Shown: positions 8,920 through 16,501, counted from the stretch's first letter. The stretch: 17,925 nt of DNA from Planctomycetota bacterium (GCA_021798635.1 JAJZGH010000082.1:1-17925); one strand, 5' to 3'. A program made the numbers and translations. Notes: a model not told the origin generated them from the sequence alone.

Positions 8920-9129
8920 CCTTGGGTTTAAGTTCACGGCATTCGGCGGTTACCACTTTACCCTTGGCTGTCGCGGTTTGGGTTTCCTATCGCATTGACG
9001 CGTTAAGTGGGGGTGGGCGGCTGACTGTCGCCAGGATTTGTCGAGATATTGGTAGGCCGGCGGGGCAACCGATTGATGATCGGACATCCATCAGCGTTGC
9101 AGTCAGCACTTTCGTCCAGTCGCGTTGGT

Positions 9130-9158
9130 TTGCATGATTCGGGGATTCCCGCTACACT
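9130..9158 (+). promoter_or_regulatory. Candidate promoter of rpsL-rpsG
   Basis: TTGCAT (9130-9135), a 17-bp spacer, then TACACT (9153-9158). The -35 matches consensus at three positions and the -10 at four. Initiation is expected near 9165, giving a 32-nt leader to ATG 9197. The gap 8920-9129 shows no other feature I can support, though one plus-strand frame (8589-9137) stays open through it as a shadow of the TRIC gene. Confidence 0.5.
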
Positions 9159-9196
9159 ACCGGGCTTGTGTTTGGTGAAATGAAGTAAGGTATATT

Positions 9197-9568
9197 ATGC
9201 CGACAATTAATCAATTGCTCCGTAATCCGCGACGCAGCCTTAAGCGCATCAACAAGGTTAAAGACCTTGAAGCGTCACCGCAACGTCGTGGGGTGTGTCT
9301 GCTGGTAAAGACCATGACCCCCAAGAAGCCTAACTCCGCGTTGCGTAAAGTGGCCCGTGTGCGGCTTTCCAACGGCAAGGAAGTGACTGCTTATATTCCG
9401 GGTATTGATCATAACCTTCAGGAACACAGCATTGTTCTGGTGCGCGGCGGGCGAGTACGCGATTTGCCCGGCGTGCGGTATCACATTGTCCGCGGCGTTC
9501 TTGACGCCTCGGGCGTGGAAGCTCGCCGCCGCAGCCGTTCCAAGTATGGAGCCAAGAAACCTAAGTAA
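9197..9568 (+). CDS. rpsL: 30S ribosomal protein S12
   Basis: Universal small-subunit protein at the decoding centre, 123 residues, full length. [11 protein letters not shown] (about 41-51) is the decoding loop containing Lys43; HNLQEHS (72-78) and [13 protein letters not shown] (84-96) follow. Residue 88 is Arg (codon CGC at 9458-9460), where E. coli and most bacteria have Lys; Lys88 to Arg is a known streptomycin-resistance substitution in Mycobacterium tuberculosis and others. Asp89, the RimO methylthiolation site, is kept. TAAGG (9186-9190) lies 6 bp before the ATG. It is first in a two-gene cluster with rpsG, 116 bp apart; rpoBC is not upstream within the window. Confidence 0.98.
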   Translation: MPTINQLLRNPRRSLKRINKVKDLEASPQRRGVCLLVKTMTPKKPNSALRKVARVRLSNGKEVTAYIPGIDHNLQEHSIVLVRGGRVRDLPGVRYHIVRGVLDASGVEARRRSRSKYGAKKPK

Positions 9569-9580
9569 TAGTTGCTGTTA

Positions 9581-9610
9581 CCGCGGATTAAGCCGCCGGC
9601 TTAAGCGCGG
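9581..9610 (+). promoter_or_regulatory. rpsL-rpsG intercistronic hairpin (S7 control site candidate)
   Basis: CCGCG (9581-9585) pairs with CGCGG (9606-9610). Inside it, after a small GA/G internal loop, TTAAGC (9588-9593) pairs with GCTTAA (9599-9604) around a 5-nt CGCCG loop. A TTTTT run begins at 9618, eight bases later. In E. coli, S7 represses its own translation by binding the S12-S7 intercistronic RNA; the position is the same here, but I cannot show that the structure is homologous. A partial terminator is the alternative. Confidence 0.5.
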
Positions 9611-9684
9611 GAAACAGTTTTTATCGTACCTTGAAGTATCCCGAATCCTGGTGATTCGATACGGAGAAACGAAAGGAAGCCGCC

Positions 9685-10161
9685 ATGGGCGCAAAATCAT
9701 TTACCGTTAGCAGCACACAGCTTAAACCCGATGCCATTTATAACTCACTGTTGATTTCAAAATTTATCAACTGCCTGATGTATGATGGCAAAAAAGCCAC
9801 AGCCAAGCGCGTATTTTACGGTGCTATGGACATCATCGGCCAGCGGGTCAAAGACGCCAAGCCCAATGAAGTTTTTGAAGCCGCTCTGAACAACATCAAA
9901 CCCAACATTGAAACCCGGTCACGCCGGGTAGGTGGACAGAACTATCAGGTGCCCATGTCCGTAAGCCGCAAGCGGCAGCAGAGTCTGGCGATTCGCTGGC
10001 TGCTGGAAGCGGTTCGCGCCAAGTCGGGCAAGCCGATGAGTGAACGGCTCGCGGATGAAGTGCTGGCGGCCAGCCGACGTGAAGGCACGGCCATGCAAAC
10101 CCGCGAAAATGTCCACAAGATGGCCGAAGCCAACCGTGCCTTTGCCCATTTTGCCTGGTAG
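9685..10161 (+). CDS. rpsG: 30S ribosomal protein S7
   Basis: Primary 16S rRNA-binding protein that nucleates assembly of the 30S head, 158 residues, normal length. Recognisable features: FINCLMYDGKKATAKRV (about 28-44), the long central helices with KPNIETRSRRVGGQNYQVP (about 72-90), and the C-terminal ENVHKMAEANRAFAHF. AAGGA (9673-9677) lies 7 bp before ATG 9685. It is co-directional with rpsL and presumably co-transcribed with it. The expected next str-operon genes, fusA and tuf, do not follow; the next gene is a lipoprotein after a 265-bp gap. Confidence 0.97.
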   Translation: MGAKSFTVSSTQLKPDAIYNSLLISKFINCLMYDGKKATAKRVFYGAMDIIGQRVKDAKPNEVFEAALNNIKPNIETRSRRVGGQNYQVPMSVSRKRQQSLAIRWLLEAVRAKSGKPMSERLADEVLAASRREGTAMQTRENVHKMAEANRAFAHFAW

Positions 10162-10218
10162 AATCAGGTAGCATAATATCAAGTGTTTTCCGTGGGCAAT
10201 GGTGTCCTGTGTCCAACC

Positions 10219-10252
10219 CTGCCGCGCCTTGGCTCAATGCGGCAGCGTTGAG
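10219..10252 (+). other. Two mutually exclusive hairpins downstream of rpsG
   Basis: CTGCCGC (10219-10225) can pair with GCGGCAG (10239-10245) over 7 bp. Alternatively, CTCAATGC (10233-10240) pairs with GCGTTGAG (10245-10252) over 8 bp with one G-U wobble and a GGCA tetraloop. The two use overlapping bases, so only one can form at a time. No U-tract follows. The rest of the 10162-10426 gap shows only another small hairpin (10379-10395) and no clear promoter. Confidence 0.4.
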
Positions 10253-10426
10253 TTGTCAGCGGGATGCGTTCGAATTGCCAGACGCCGTTACCTTGGCCGC
10301 GAGTGGCGCATCGCGTGGCAGCCGCAAGTGGGGAAAATCTGAAAATCCGGTAATATCATAGACCGACAGGCGTTAAAGCTTGTACGCCGTGCAAGTAGCG
10401 CGGGCGGATGAGAAAGTTTTCGACGA

Positions 10427-11068
10427 ATGCGAATAGAATCTCGGAAAAACTACGCACGTGTCGGCGGAGTATTTTTATTATGCATGCTGCTTGCGGGTGG
10501 CGGTTGCGCCAACCTGCGCGTTACGCAGCCGCCGGAAACGGCTGATGAGCAGTTTTTGTTATCTGGATCCGCATCGCTGGCGATCAGCAAAATATCTGTT
10601 GCGAATCTACGTGATCGGCTGGTGTATGTGAGCTTGCGTTTTTTGCGTCCCATCGGTCAAATGCCTGGGCAAGCCTTCCTGGAGGCGGATTTGCGATCAC
10701 ACCTGCTCAAAGGGGGTGTGCGGCTCACCAACACCCGCGCGAAAGCCCAAATTGTACTAGAACTACGCGTGGGAGCCTTGGGCGTGAATCAGGAAAATTC
10801 ATTTATCGGTATACCCTCGATAGCTTTTGGGGGTTATAACGCAGGTTCCAATTTATCTCTTCCGGTGGTGCTGCCGCAGATTTCCATTTTACAAAACACC
10901 ACGCAACAAGCTTATGCCAGCGTCGCGTACGTGGCGTATTGGCGAACCAGTGGCGAAATTGTGGCCAGCTCGGGGCCATTTGTGGGCCGGACGTATCGGC
11001 ACGACTGGTGGTTTTTAGGTTTTGGGCCTGAAACGTCGGGTAATATTCCATCGGCGCTGCGACGGTAA
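10427..11068 (+). CDS. Putative lipoprotein, uncharacterised
   Basis: A 213-residue protein with a short basic N-terminus, a hydrophobic stretch (about 13-23) and Cys27 after LLAGGG. This is a signal peptide with a somewhat atypical lipobox, so probable lipidation and membrane anchoring on the periplasmic side. The mature part begins NLRVTQPPETADEQFLLS and continues with alternating polar and hydrophobic segments that suggest beta structure. The pattern recalls a planctomycete lipoprotein family (possibly DUF6655), a naming I make only from memory. No enzyme motif is seen. ATG 10427 has only a poor purine stretch (GAGAAAG near 10410) upstream, so the start is less certain. It precedes the AsmA-like gene by 69 bp on the same strand, suggesting a shared envelope role, though a hairpin lies between them. 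Confidence 0.75.
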   Translation: MRIESRKNYARVGGVFLLCMLLAGGGCANLRVTQPPETADEQFLLSGSASLAISKISVANLRDRLVYVSLRFLRPIGQMPGQAFLEADLRSHLLKGGVRLTNTRAKAQIVLELRVGALGVNQENSFIGIPSIAFGGYNAGSNLSLPVVLPQISILQNTTQQAYASVAYVAYWRTSGEIVASSGPFVGRTYRHDWWFLGFGPETSGNIPSALRR

Positions 11069-11072
11069 GCAA

Positions 11073-11094
11073 TACTGGGCACTCATGCCCAGTA
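11073..11094 (+). terminator. Strong hairpin after the lipoprotein gene, no U-tract
   Basis: TACTGGGCA (11073-11081) pairs perfectly with TGCCCAGTA (11086-11094) around a CTCA loop, 5 bp after the lipoprotein stop. It is followed by AATAATTATG rather than T-runs on either strand. It may be a terminator without a U-tract or a processing/stability element between the lipoprotein and AsmA-like genes. Confidence 0.45.
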
Positions 11095-11137
11095 AATAAT
11101 TATGTAATGTAATGACCGGCTCTTTGTGAGCATTGCA

Positions 11138-14100
11138 ATGACGGATCCGTTAAAAAGTTCTGAAACTTCGCACCCTGCGACCACACGCCGAACGCATCCT
11201 ATGCGGATGTTCTTGATCAGCTTTTTGATCTTGCTGGCGATCGTGGTGGCCGGGGTATGGATTGCCGCGCCGCGGATCCTGAACAGCGCCGCCGTGCGCA
11301 CGTATGTCCTGGGTAAAATCCAGTCGCGTCTGGGCCTGCGGATTGATGTCAAAACCATGCGCATAGGCCTGACTGGCAAGACCACGCTGACGGATGTGCG
11401 CATAGGCCTGCCGCTGCGGCATTGGCCATTCGCCCGAATTCCGAAGGTGACCATAAATAGTCATGCCATTATCTGGCTGCTGCTGACCGGGCAGTTGGGG
11501 ATTACCAATATTTCTTTGAATGATCCGCGCGTGATTCTGCATCAGGGGGATGAAGGCCGGTGGAACCTGCCGGCGGCATGGCAGGACTTGCGTCTGGCTT
11601 GGCAGAGCTGGAAACTGCGGCACCCCGGGGCGGATTTAGCATCCGTGGGTCTGCCGCGTGTCGTGATTGATCACGGCACGCTCTTGGTGGAATTAACGCA
11701 CCAACCGGAAATGTCCATTGATAATATTGAATTTAAGGGCGTACCCACCAGTGCCCTGACGTGGCGGTTTTCTTTAAATGCCGCATCCACACAAGTGCCG
11801 CAGTCGCATTTACTGGCACAGGGCATATTAGTCCCCGGGCAATCTTGGTTGCACAGCGTTCATGTGCAGGCTACGGGCCTGGGACCGTGGCTCAAACGCA
11901 TGTGGCCGACCTGGAGCGGAGCCGCATCGGTAAGTGCCCAATTGCGCGGGCGGTTATTAAACAATACTCTTAGCGAGCGACTCAATGATGTGCGTATTGA
12001 TATCGGAAAATTTGGCCTCCATGGCAATGCCCAAGCTCAATATGCCGGAGATCATTGGCAGATTAATCCGGAAAATGTTGGCATTCGGGTGGGTTATTTA
12101 AGTGTGCCGGTGAATATTTATCGGGGGCAAATCTGGGCGGATAGCCGCGGGTTTCATGTTAAATCCCTGCGGGCGGATTTAGCCGGTGGTGGTTTACATC
12201 TGTCCGGCGTGTTCAACCCTGCGGAGGCGGCGGCATCCGCAACGGCGGCGTGGCACGGAATTTCCCTGTTTGGAACCGAAATGCAAAGCGGCACCTTGAG
12301 CGGATCATTAAGCTCTCCCTGGCCGGGCAGGCGCGTGCTGGGGGTGCATATCACCAGCAGCGGTCAGTGTCGCTATGGCGCGTGGAATACCGCGGCAACG
12401 GTCTCCGCCCAGGGAAAATTCCACGGCCTTATGAATTGGCAGCTTGAGGCACCCCAACTTTCCTGGCAACACACCAGGCTCGTCACACTCAAGGGGTTAC
12501 ATGCCACGGGAACAATTAACGCCGGCCAGGTAACGGTTACCCGAAGCACCTTGGCTTCCGATCCATATTTGGATCTGCACGGATTGTACAACCCGGTGGT
12601 GGGGCTTTGGCGGCTGCACCTGCGGGCGAGCTCCGCGAGCATTCCCGTACTGAAGCTGCCCCGCAATGTCCACGTGCATATCAGCGCCTATGGTAACTCC
12701 GGCGGCATGCAGTTGGAAAATCTGCTGGTGAAAAGCCCGGTGTGGAGTCTGGCGGCCAGCGGCAACTGTATATTTTCCGGGAATTATCCAACGCATCTGA
12801 TTCTCACCGTCACAGGTATTCCGCTGGTGAATCATGCAACCAAAGCCAACGCGGGTTGGTCATTAGGCGGGCTGATTTCCGGGAAACTCCTGGCGGACGG
12901 CGGGGTTATGCCGCTGGCGTTGCATCTGGATGGTCGGCTGGCGGGCACGCATTTTACGGTGAATCATCACCTGCTGGCGCTGCCGCCGGTACACGTGGTA
13001 GGCGAACTGACCAAGAAAAAAATTATACTCGCTGCCGATCCGGTAGCGGTACTCGGCGGCCAAGTTGCCGTGCGTTTTGATGCCAATACCGCCGGTCAAC
13101 TTGCGGGGCTGACCTTGAAGACAGAGCACATTTCCGCCGCGGCCGTGGCCGGGCTGCTTTTGCCTGCGCCGCCCGTGGGTTTGAGCGGTTATGCGGGCAT
13201 GAACCTGAAAATCAGCGTACCTGGTCGCGATCTGCAAAGGACCAGCGTGCAGGGTGAAGTATCGGTGGATCACCTGGTTATACCGGTTCCCAAAGCGCTG
13301 ATCGCTCCGATTGATATTCTCCACGGCAGCGCAACGCTTAGCTATAGCAACGGGATATTGTCACTCAAGCCGATCAAACTTATGGGTGCCGGTGCAACCG
13401 CAACCGCCAGCGCGCACTGGAGCCAGTTCAATCCGGCGGATATTGATATGACATTACAACTCGCGGATTGGCCGGCGGATATTCCATCCGTGCAGCTTGA
13501 TACGCTGGTCTCCGGTGCGCTAACAGGAAGCTATAACTGGCGCAACTCCGGCATCCATGGCACCGGTGATTTGCATGCGACGATATTTCAACATCTGCTA
13601 CCCGTGGGCTTGGCGGCAACGCATGTGATCGCAACGGGGCGGACCATTTCCATCCTGCATACGTCGTTGGATTTAATGGGCAATACCCTCAAAGGGCAGG
13701 GGAGTTGGAATATAGATATGCCCTTAAAAAGTTCCGGCGTATTTCAATGCCGCCTGCCGAACCCTAAACCATTGCTGCTGGGCTATTCCTGGGCGAAGGG
13801 ATTAACGGGAACATTTTCCGGCAATATTGTTCTGGGGCCAACGACCGGCGCGCATCCGCTGGCACCGCTGGAATTGCAGGTGAATCTCACTGCACAGAAA
13901 GCCATGCTCGACGCTATTGAACTGGGTTCACTGAACGTGCATGCATTTATCAGCGATCATGCGATATTACTGGATCGATCTCAATTGGCATTTGCGGGTG
14001 GCACGATGCACCTGTGGGCCCGGGTTTCCCGGCATCAGGCGGGCCTTCTTTCTTCGGATACCAGCTTGACCTTTAACAACATTAATCTCGATCAACTTAC

Positions 14101-14668
14101 CCGCACCGTGATTACCAAAGCGCAGCCGACACCGGGGCTGCTGTCGGGACATCTTACGGCTGTGGCCTTATCCAATAACTGGCGCAACGCTATTGGTTCT
14201 GGCGATTTGAAAATTTCGCAGTCGAATTTAACAGGCTCAACTATTATGGCATCCGTATATCGACTCATGCACGTTCGGCTGGCGGCCCAAAAGCCCAGTG
14301 GCACGGGCGAAGCACGCTGGCGCATTGACGGCGGCAACGCGCAAATTACCTATCTGCATTATTTTGATCGGGGCGTGGAAATTCTGGGGGCGGGTGAACT
14401 GGACAATATATGGAGTATGCCCCAGAGCACACTAAAGGGATACGTGATCGGCACGGTGCGGCCATTTAAGAACCTGCATATTCCATTTATCCCTCAGGCC
14501 AAATCCATTCTTAATGCCCTGGAATCCAGTGTCAGCACCGTACAGGTGGCGGGCACCTGGGCGCATCCGACAACCACGCCGGTGGTGTTTAAGAATCTGG
14601 GAACCGCGATCAAGGAAATATTTGTCAACGCCATCGTGGGCAACCCCTCGGCATCCAGCGGACGCTAA
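11138..14668 (+). CDS. AsmA-like envelope protein (AsmA/TamB/YhdP superfamily)
   Basis: A 1176-residue protein with one N-terminal membrane helix (about 24-44, after a basic TTRRTH stretch) and a very long periplasmic part. That part is made of repeating short beta-strand units rich in GL, VxL and SGxL patterns, with no enzyme motif. This architecture fits the AsmA superfamily (AsmA, TamB, YhdP, YdbH), whose E. coli members span the periplasm and carry phospholipids towards the outer membrane. The N-terminus (APRILNSAAVRTYVLGKIQ, then LRIDVKTMRI) is typical of AsmA starts, and the C-terminal 200 residues resemble AsmA-like C-terminal domains. GTG 11126 is in frame without a ribosome site; ATG 11138 has TGAG 7 bp upstream and is preferred with moderate confidence. 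It converges with the M42 peptidase gene with one base between stops. Confidence 0.8.
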   Translation: MTDPLKSSETSHPATTRRTHPMRMFLISFLILLAIVVAGVWIAAPRILNSAAVRTYVLGKIQSRLGLRIDVKTMRIGLTGKTTLTDVRIGLPLRHWPFARIPKVTINSHAIIWLLLTGQLGITNISLNDPRVILHQGDEGRWNLPAAWQDLRLAWQSWKLRHPGADLASVGLPRVVIDHGTLLVELTHQPEMSIDNIEFKGVPTSALTWRFSLNAASTQVPQSHLLAQGILVPGQSWLHSVHVQATGLGPWLKRMWPTWSGAASVSAQLRGRLLNNTLSERLNDVRIDIGKFGLHGNAQAQYAGDHWQINPENVGIRVGYLSVPVNIYRGQIWADSRGFHVKSLRADLAGGGLHLSGVFNPAEAAASATAAWHGISLFGTEMQSGTLSGSLSSPWPGRRVLGVHITSSGQCRYGAWNTAATVSAQGKFHGLMNWQLEAPQLSWQHTRLVTLKGLHATGTINAGQVTVTRSTLASDPYLDLHGLYNPVVGLWRLHLRASSASIPVLKLPRNVHVHISAYGNSGGMQLENLLVKSPVWSLAASGNCIFSGNYPTHLILTVTGIPLVNHATKANAGWSLGGLISGKLLADGGVMPLALHLDGRLAGTHFTVNHHLLALPPVHVVGELTKKKIILAADPVAVLGGQVAVRFDANTAGQLAGLTLKTEHISAAAVAGLLLPAPPVGLSGYAGMNLKISVPGRDLQRTSVQGEVSVDHLVIPVPKALIAPIDILHGSATLSYSNGILSLKPIKLMGAGATATASAHWSQFNPADIDMTLQLADWPADIPSVQLDTLVSGALTGSYNWRNSGIHGTGDLHATIFQHLLPVGLAATHVIATGRTISILHTSLDLMGNTLKGQGSWNIDMPLKSSGVFQCRLPNPKPLLLGYSWAKGLTGTFSGNIVLGPTTGAHPLAPLELQVNLTAQKAMLDAIELGSLNVHAFISDHAILLDRSQLAFAGGTMHLWARVSRHQAGLLSSDTSLTFNNINLDQLTRTVITKAQPTPGLLSGHLTAVALSNNWRNAIGSGDLKISQSNLTGSTIMASVYRLMHVRLAAQKPSGTGEARWRIDGGNAQITYLHYFDRGVEILGAGELDNIWSMPQSTLKGYVIGTVRPFKNLHIPFIPQAKSILNALESSVSTVQVAGTWAHPTTTPVVFKNLGTAIKEIFVNAIVGNPSASSGR

Positions 14669-14669
14669 G

Positions 14670-15698
14670 TTAAGCTCCCAGCCACGCCGCCAACAGATCG
14701 CGCGCGGCATGGAGATCATCGCGGTGTACCATCTCTGTGACGGTATGGATGTACCGTGTGGGAATGCTCAACGTGATGGTGCGATAGCCGGTGCGGCTGC
14801 GTTGCATGGCACCCGCGTCGGTCCCGCCGAGCGGCAGCAATTCCAATTGATACGCGATTTTCTCTTTCTTGGCGGTTTGAACAAAGCTGTCGACCAGCGG
14901 TCGATCGCTGATAGAAGCCCCATCCATGATTTTAATGCCCACGCCCTTGCCCGCATGTGTGACAGTCTGGTCATCAGGAATCCCCGGCGTGTCACAGGCC
15001 AATGTGGTGTCCAGAGCAATGGCGATATCCGGTTCCAGACCGAACGTCGCCGGACCGGCTCCGCGCAGGCCGACTTCTTCCTGCACCGTAAAGACCACAT
15101 AAATATCATAACTCGATTTTTTCAGCCGCTGAATCGCCCGCACCGCCGTCCACACCGCCGCCCGATTGTCCATAGCCTGCCCACAGACAAAATCCCCGAT
15201 CTGCGCAAAGTCACGCACCAGTGTGACCGGATCACCCACCTGTACAAGTTCTTTTACCTTCTTGCCCGGCAAGCCCACATCCACCATGAAATCGCTGACC
15301 AAAAATTGCTTCTTGCGATCTTCCTCCGAGGCAATATGAATCGGTTTTCCCGCCGGGTTCATGACGCCGGGAAGATTTTTTCGCCCCTGCACCAAGACAC
15401 GGTTGGCGGATAAATTTCGCGTATCAAAACCACCGGCGTTATGGACCCGTATAAATCCCTTATCATCCACATGGCGGACATAAAACCCGATTTGATCCAT
15501 GTGCGCGGCGATCATCACCTTGTGCGGCGCTTGGTTGCCGGAAGTTTTCGATGCCTTTTTCAGGCAGATTAAACTGCCGAGCTTGTCCACCCGCACCTCA
15601 TCAAACAGGCCGTGAATTTCCTGCTTTATTACCTCTCGAACCAATTCTTCCCGGCCGGGAACGCCCGGTGTTTCACTAAGCAATTTCAGAAATTCCAT
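14670..15698 (-). CDS. M42 family aminopeptidase (FrvX/glutamyl aminopeptidase-like)
   Basis: A cytoplasmic dinuclear-metal aminopeptidase, 342 residues, usual for M42 (TET-forming) enzymes that trim small peptides. All metal and catalytic residues are visible: AAHMDQIG (His66, Asp68), QAMDNRAA (Asp177, bridging), VQEEVG (Glu207 catalytic, Glu208 ligand), IALDTT (Asp230) and YIHTVTE (His318). GGTDAGAMQ (291-299) and SIPTRYIH (311-318) are family signatures. Some relatives were once annotated as endoglucanases, which is not supported by the fold. On the minus strand GGAG (15710-15707) lies 8 bp before the ATG at 15698. It is divergent from the PEBP gene and converges tail to tail with the AsmA-like gene. 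A 299-codon plus-strand frame over it is an antisense shadow. Confidence 0.94.
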   Translation of the reverse strand: MEFLKLLSETPGVPGREELVREVIKQEIHGLFDEVRVDKLGSLICLKKASKTSGNQAPHKVMIAAHMDQIGFYVRHVDDKGFIRVHNAGGFDTRNLSANRVLVQGRKNLPGVMNPAGKPIHIASEEDRKKQFLVSDFMVDVGLPGKKVKELVQVGDPVTLVRDFAQIGDFVCGQAMDNRAAVWTAVRAIQRLKKSSYDIYVVFTVQEEVGLRGAGPATFGLEPDIAIALDTTLACDTPGIPDDQTVTHAGKGVGIKIMDGASISDRPLVDSFVQTAKKEKIAYQLELLPLGGTDAGAMQRSRTGYRTITLSIPTRYIHTVTEMVHRDDLHAARDLLAAWLGA

Positions 15699-15783
15699 TG
15701 CAGTATCTCCAAATAAATGTCTCCGGGTGTGCCATCACGCACCGGTTAAGTTCTGAATTATCGACGATATCCGCCGCTTGGCA

Positions 15784-15804
15784 AGGTAACAGGTGACAGG
15801 TGAC
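15784..15804. repeat. Three tandem heptamers, AGGTAAC-AGGTGAC-AGGTGAC
   Basis: Three consecutive 7-bp units, the last two identical and the first with one change, in the divergent region between the M42 and PEBP genes. Seven bases further on is GGTGTCACACC (15812-15822), an odd-length perfect palindrome carrying the related GTCAC word in the opposite sense. Together they look like clustered binding half-sites, but chance or slippage could also explain them. Confidence 0.5.
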
Positions 15805-15865
15805 AGCCCAAGGTGTCACACCGGATTTGTAGCCAAGCCGGATTCTGGAGCACCCCGCCATCCTC

Positions 15866-15874
15866 TGATACAAT
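15866..15874 (+). promoter_or_regulatory. Extended -10 promoter of the PEBP gene
   Basis: TGATACAAT: an extended TGn directly before TACAAT (15869-15874), which matches the -10 consensus at five of six positions. No good -35 is present at 17 bp, as is common for extended -10 promoters. Initiation near 15881 gives a 26-nt leader that includes the ribosome site GGAG (15896-15899). Confidence 0.55.
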
Positions 15875-15907
15875 TACCAGCCACTGGTATTTCACGGAGC
15901 CTTCGCC

Positions 15908-16501
15908 ATGAAACAATCCCGTTGCGTCGTGACTGCAAAACGTGCGATACACGCTCTTATCTTTGGCGCAATGATCTGCCTGGCTACGAGCATAACCGCT
16001 CGGGCCGCCGGACCGGCCCAACAGCCTATGACCTTAATGTCTTCAGCGTTTAAGAACCACGCGGTCATGCCCGCACAATTCACCGCGGACGGCAAGGATA
16101 TTTCCCCACCCCTGGCATGGAGCCACATACCGCGAAAAACCGTTTCTCTCGTGGTGGTGATGATAGACCCGGATGCACCGGGGCCTCTGGCGTTCCGCCA
16201 CTGGATGATAATTAATATCCCACCGACCGCCAAAGGCTTGCCGGGAAATCTACCGCACGCCAAGCGGATCGCCAAACTGCCATCCGCCCGGCAGGGAAAA
16301 AATTCCTTCGGACAATTCGGTTACGGCGGCCCCGCACCCCCGCCCGGCCCCGCGCACCACTACCGCATTATGCTCTACGCCTTGAGCCGCAAATTGTTAT
16401 TCGCCCCAGATTGCCTACCCTGTCTGCAACATGCGATGGCCGGCTACATTTTAGCCCGCGCAACCCTGCATGTGCATTACGGAAGCAGCACGGGGAAGTA
16501 A
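15908..16501 (+). CDS. Secreted YbhB/YbcL-type PEBP family protein
   Basis: A 197-residue phosphatidylethanolamine-binding-protein (Raf-kinase-inhibitor-like) family member. Bacterial YbhB/YbcL proteins bind small anionic ligands, but their roles are poorly known. Family motifs: SPPLAW (66-71), DPDAP (87-91), RHWMI (97-101) and GPAHHYRIMLYAL (147-159). A signal peptide is visible: basic start, hydrophobic core (about 14-27) and a likely cleavage at ARA-A (after residue 33), so the protein should be periplasmic. An unusual CLPC pair (Cys169, Cys172) lies near the C-terminus and could form a disulfide. GGAG (15896-15899) is 8 bp before the ATG. It is read from an extended -10 promoter and stands alone between a divergent peptidase gene and the ATPase module. 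Confidence 0.93.
   Translation: MKQSRCVVTAKRAIHALIFGAMICLATSITARAAGPAQQPMTLMSSAFKNHAVMPAQFTADGKDISPPLAWSHIPRKTVSLVVVMIDPDAPGPLAFRHWMIINIPPTAKGLPGNLPHAKRIAKLPSARQGKNSFGQFGYGGPAPPPGPAHHYRIMLYALSRKLLFAPDCLPCLQHAMAGYILARATLHVHYGSSTGK

Noticed and set aside
8589..9137. 182-codon plus-strand open frame running past the TRIC gene
   Set aside because: It overlaps the C-terminal half of TRIC in another frame, and the product is Arg/Cys-rich without recognisable motifs. It has no convincing ribosome site.
10340..10352. 13-base match (TGAAAATCCGGTA) to the DUF4143 promoter arm at 193-205
   Set aside because: A 13-base match between two places in an 18-kb window is expected about once or more by chance, and the second copy lacks the inverted arm.
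14514..15413. 299-codon plus-strand open frame
   Set aside because: It lies mostly antisense to the M42 peptidase gene, whose catalytic motifs are complete. The translation resembles no family and is explained by the codon bias of the opposite strand.
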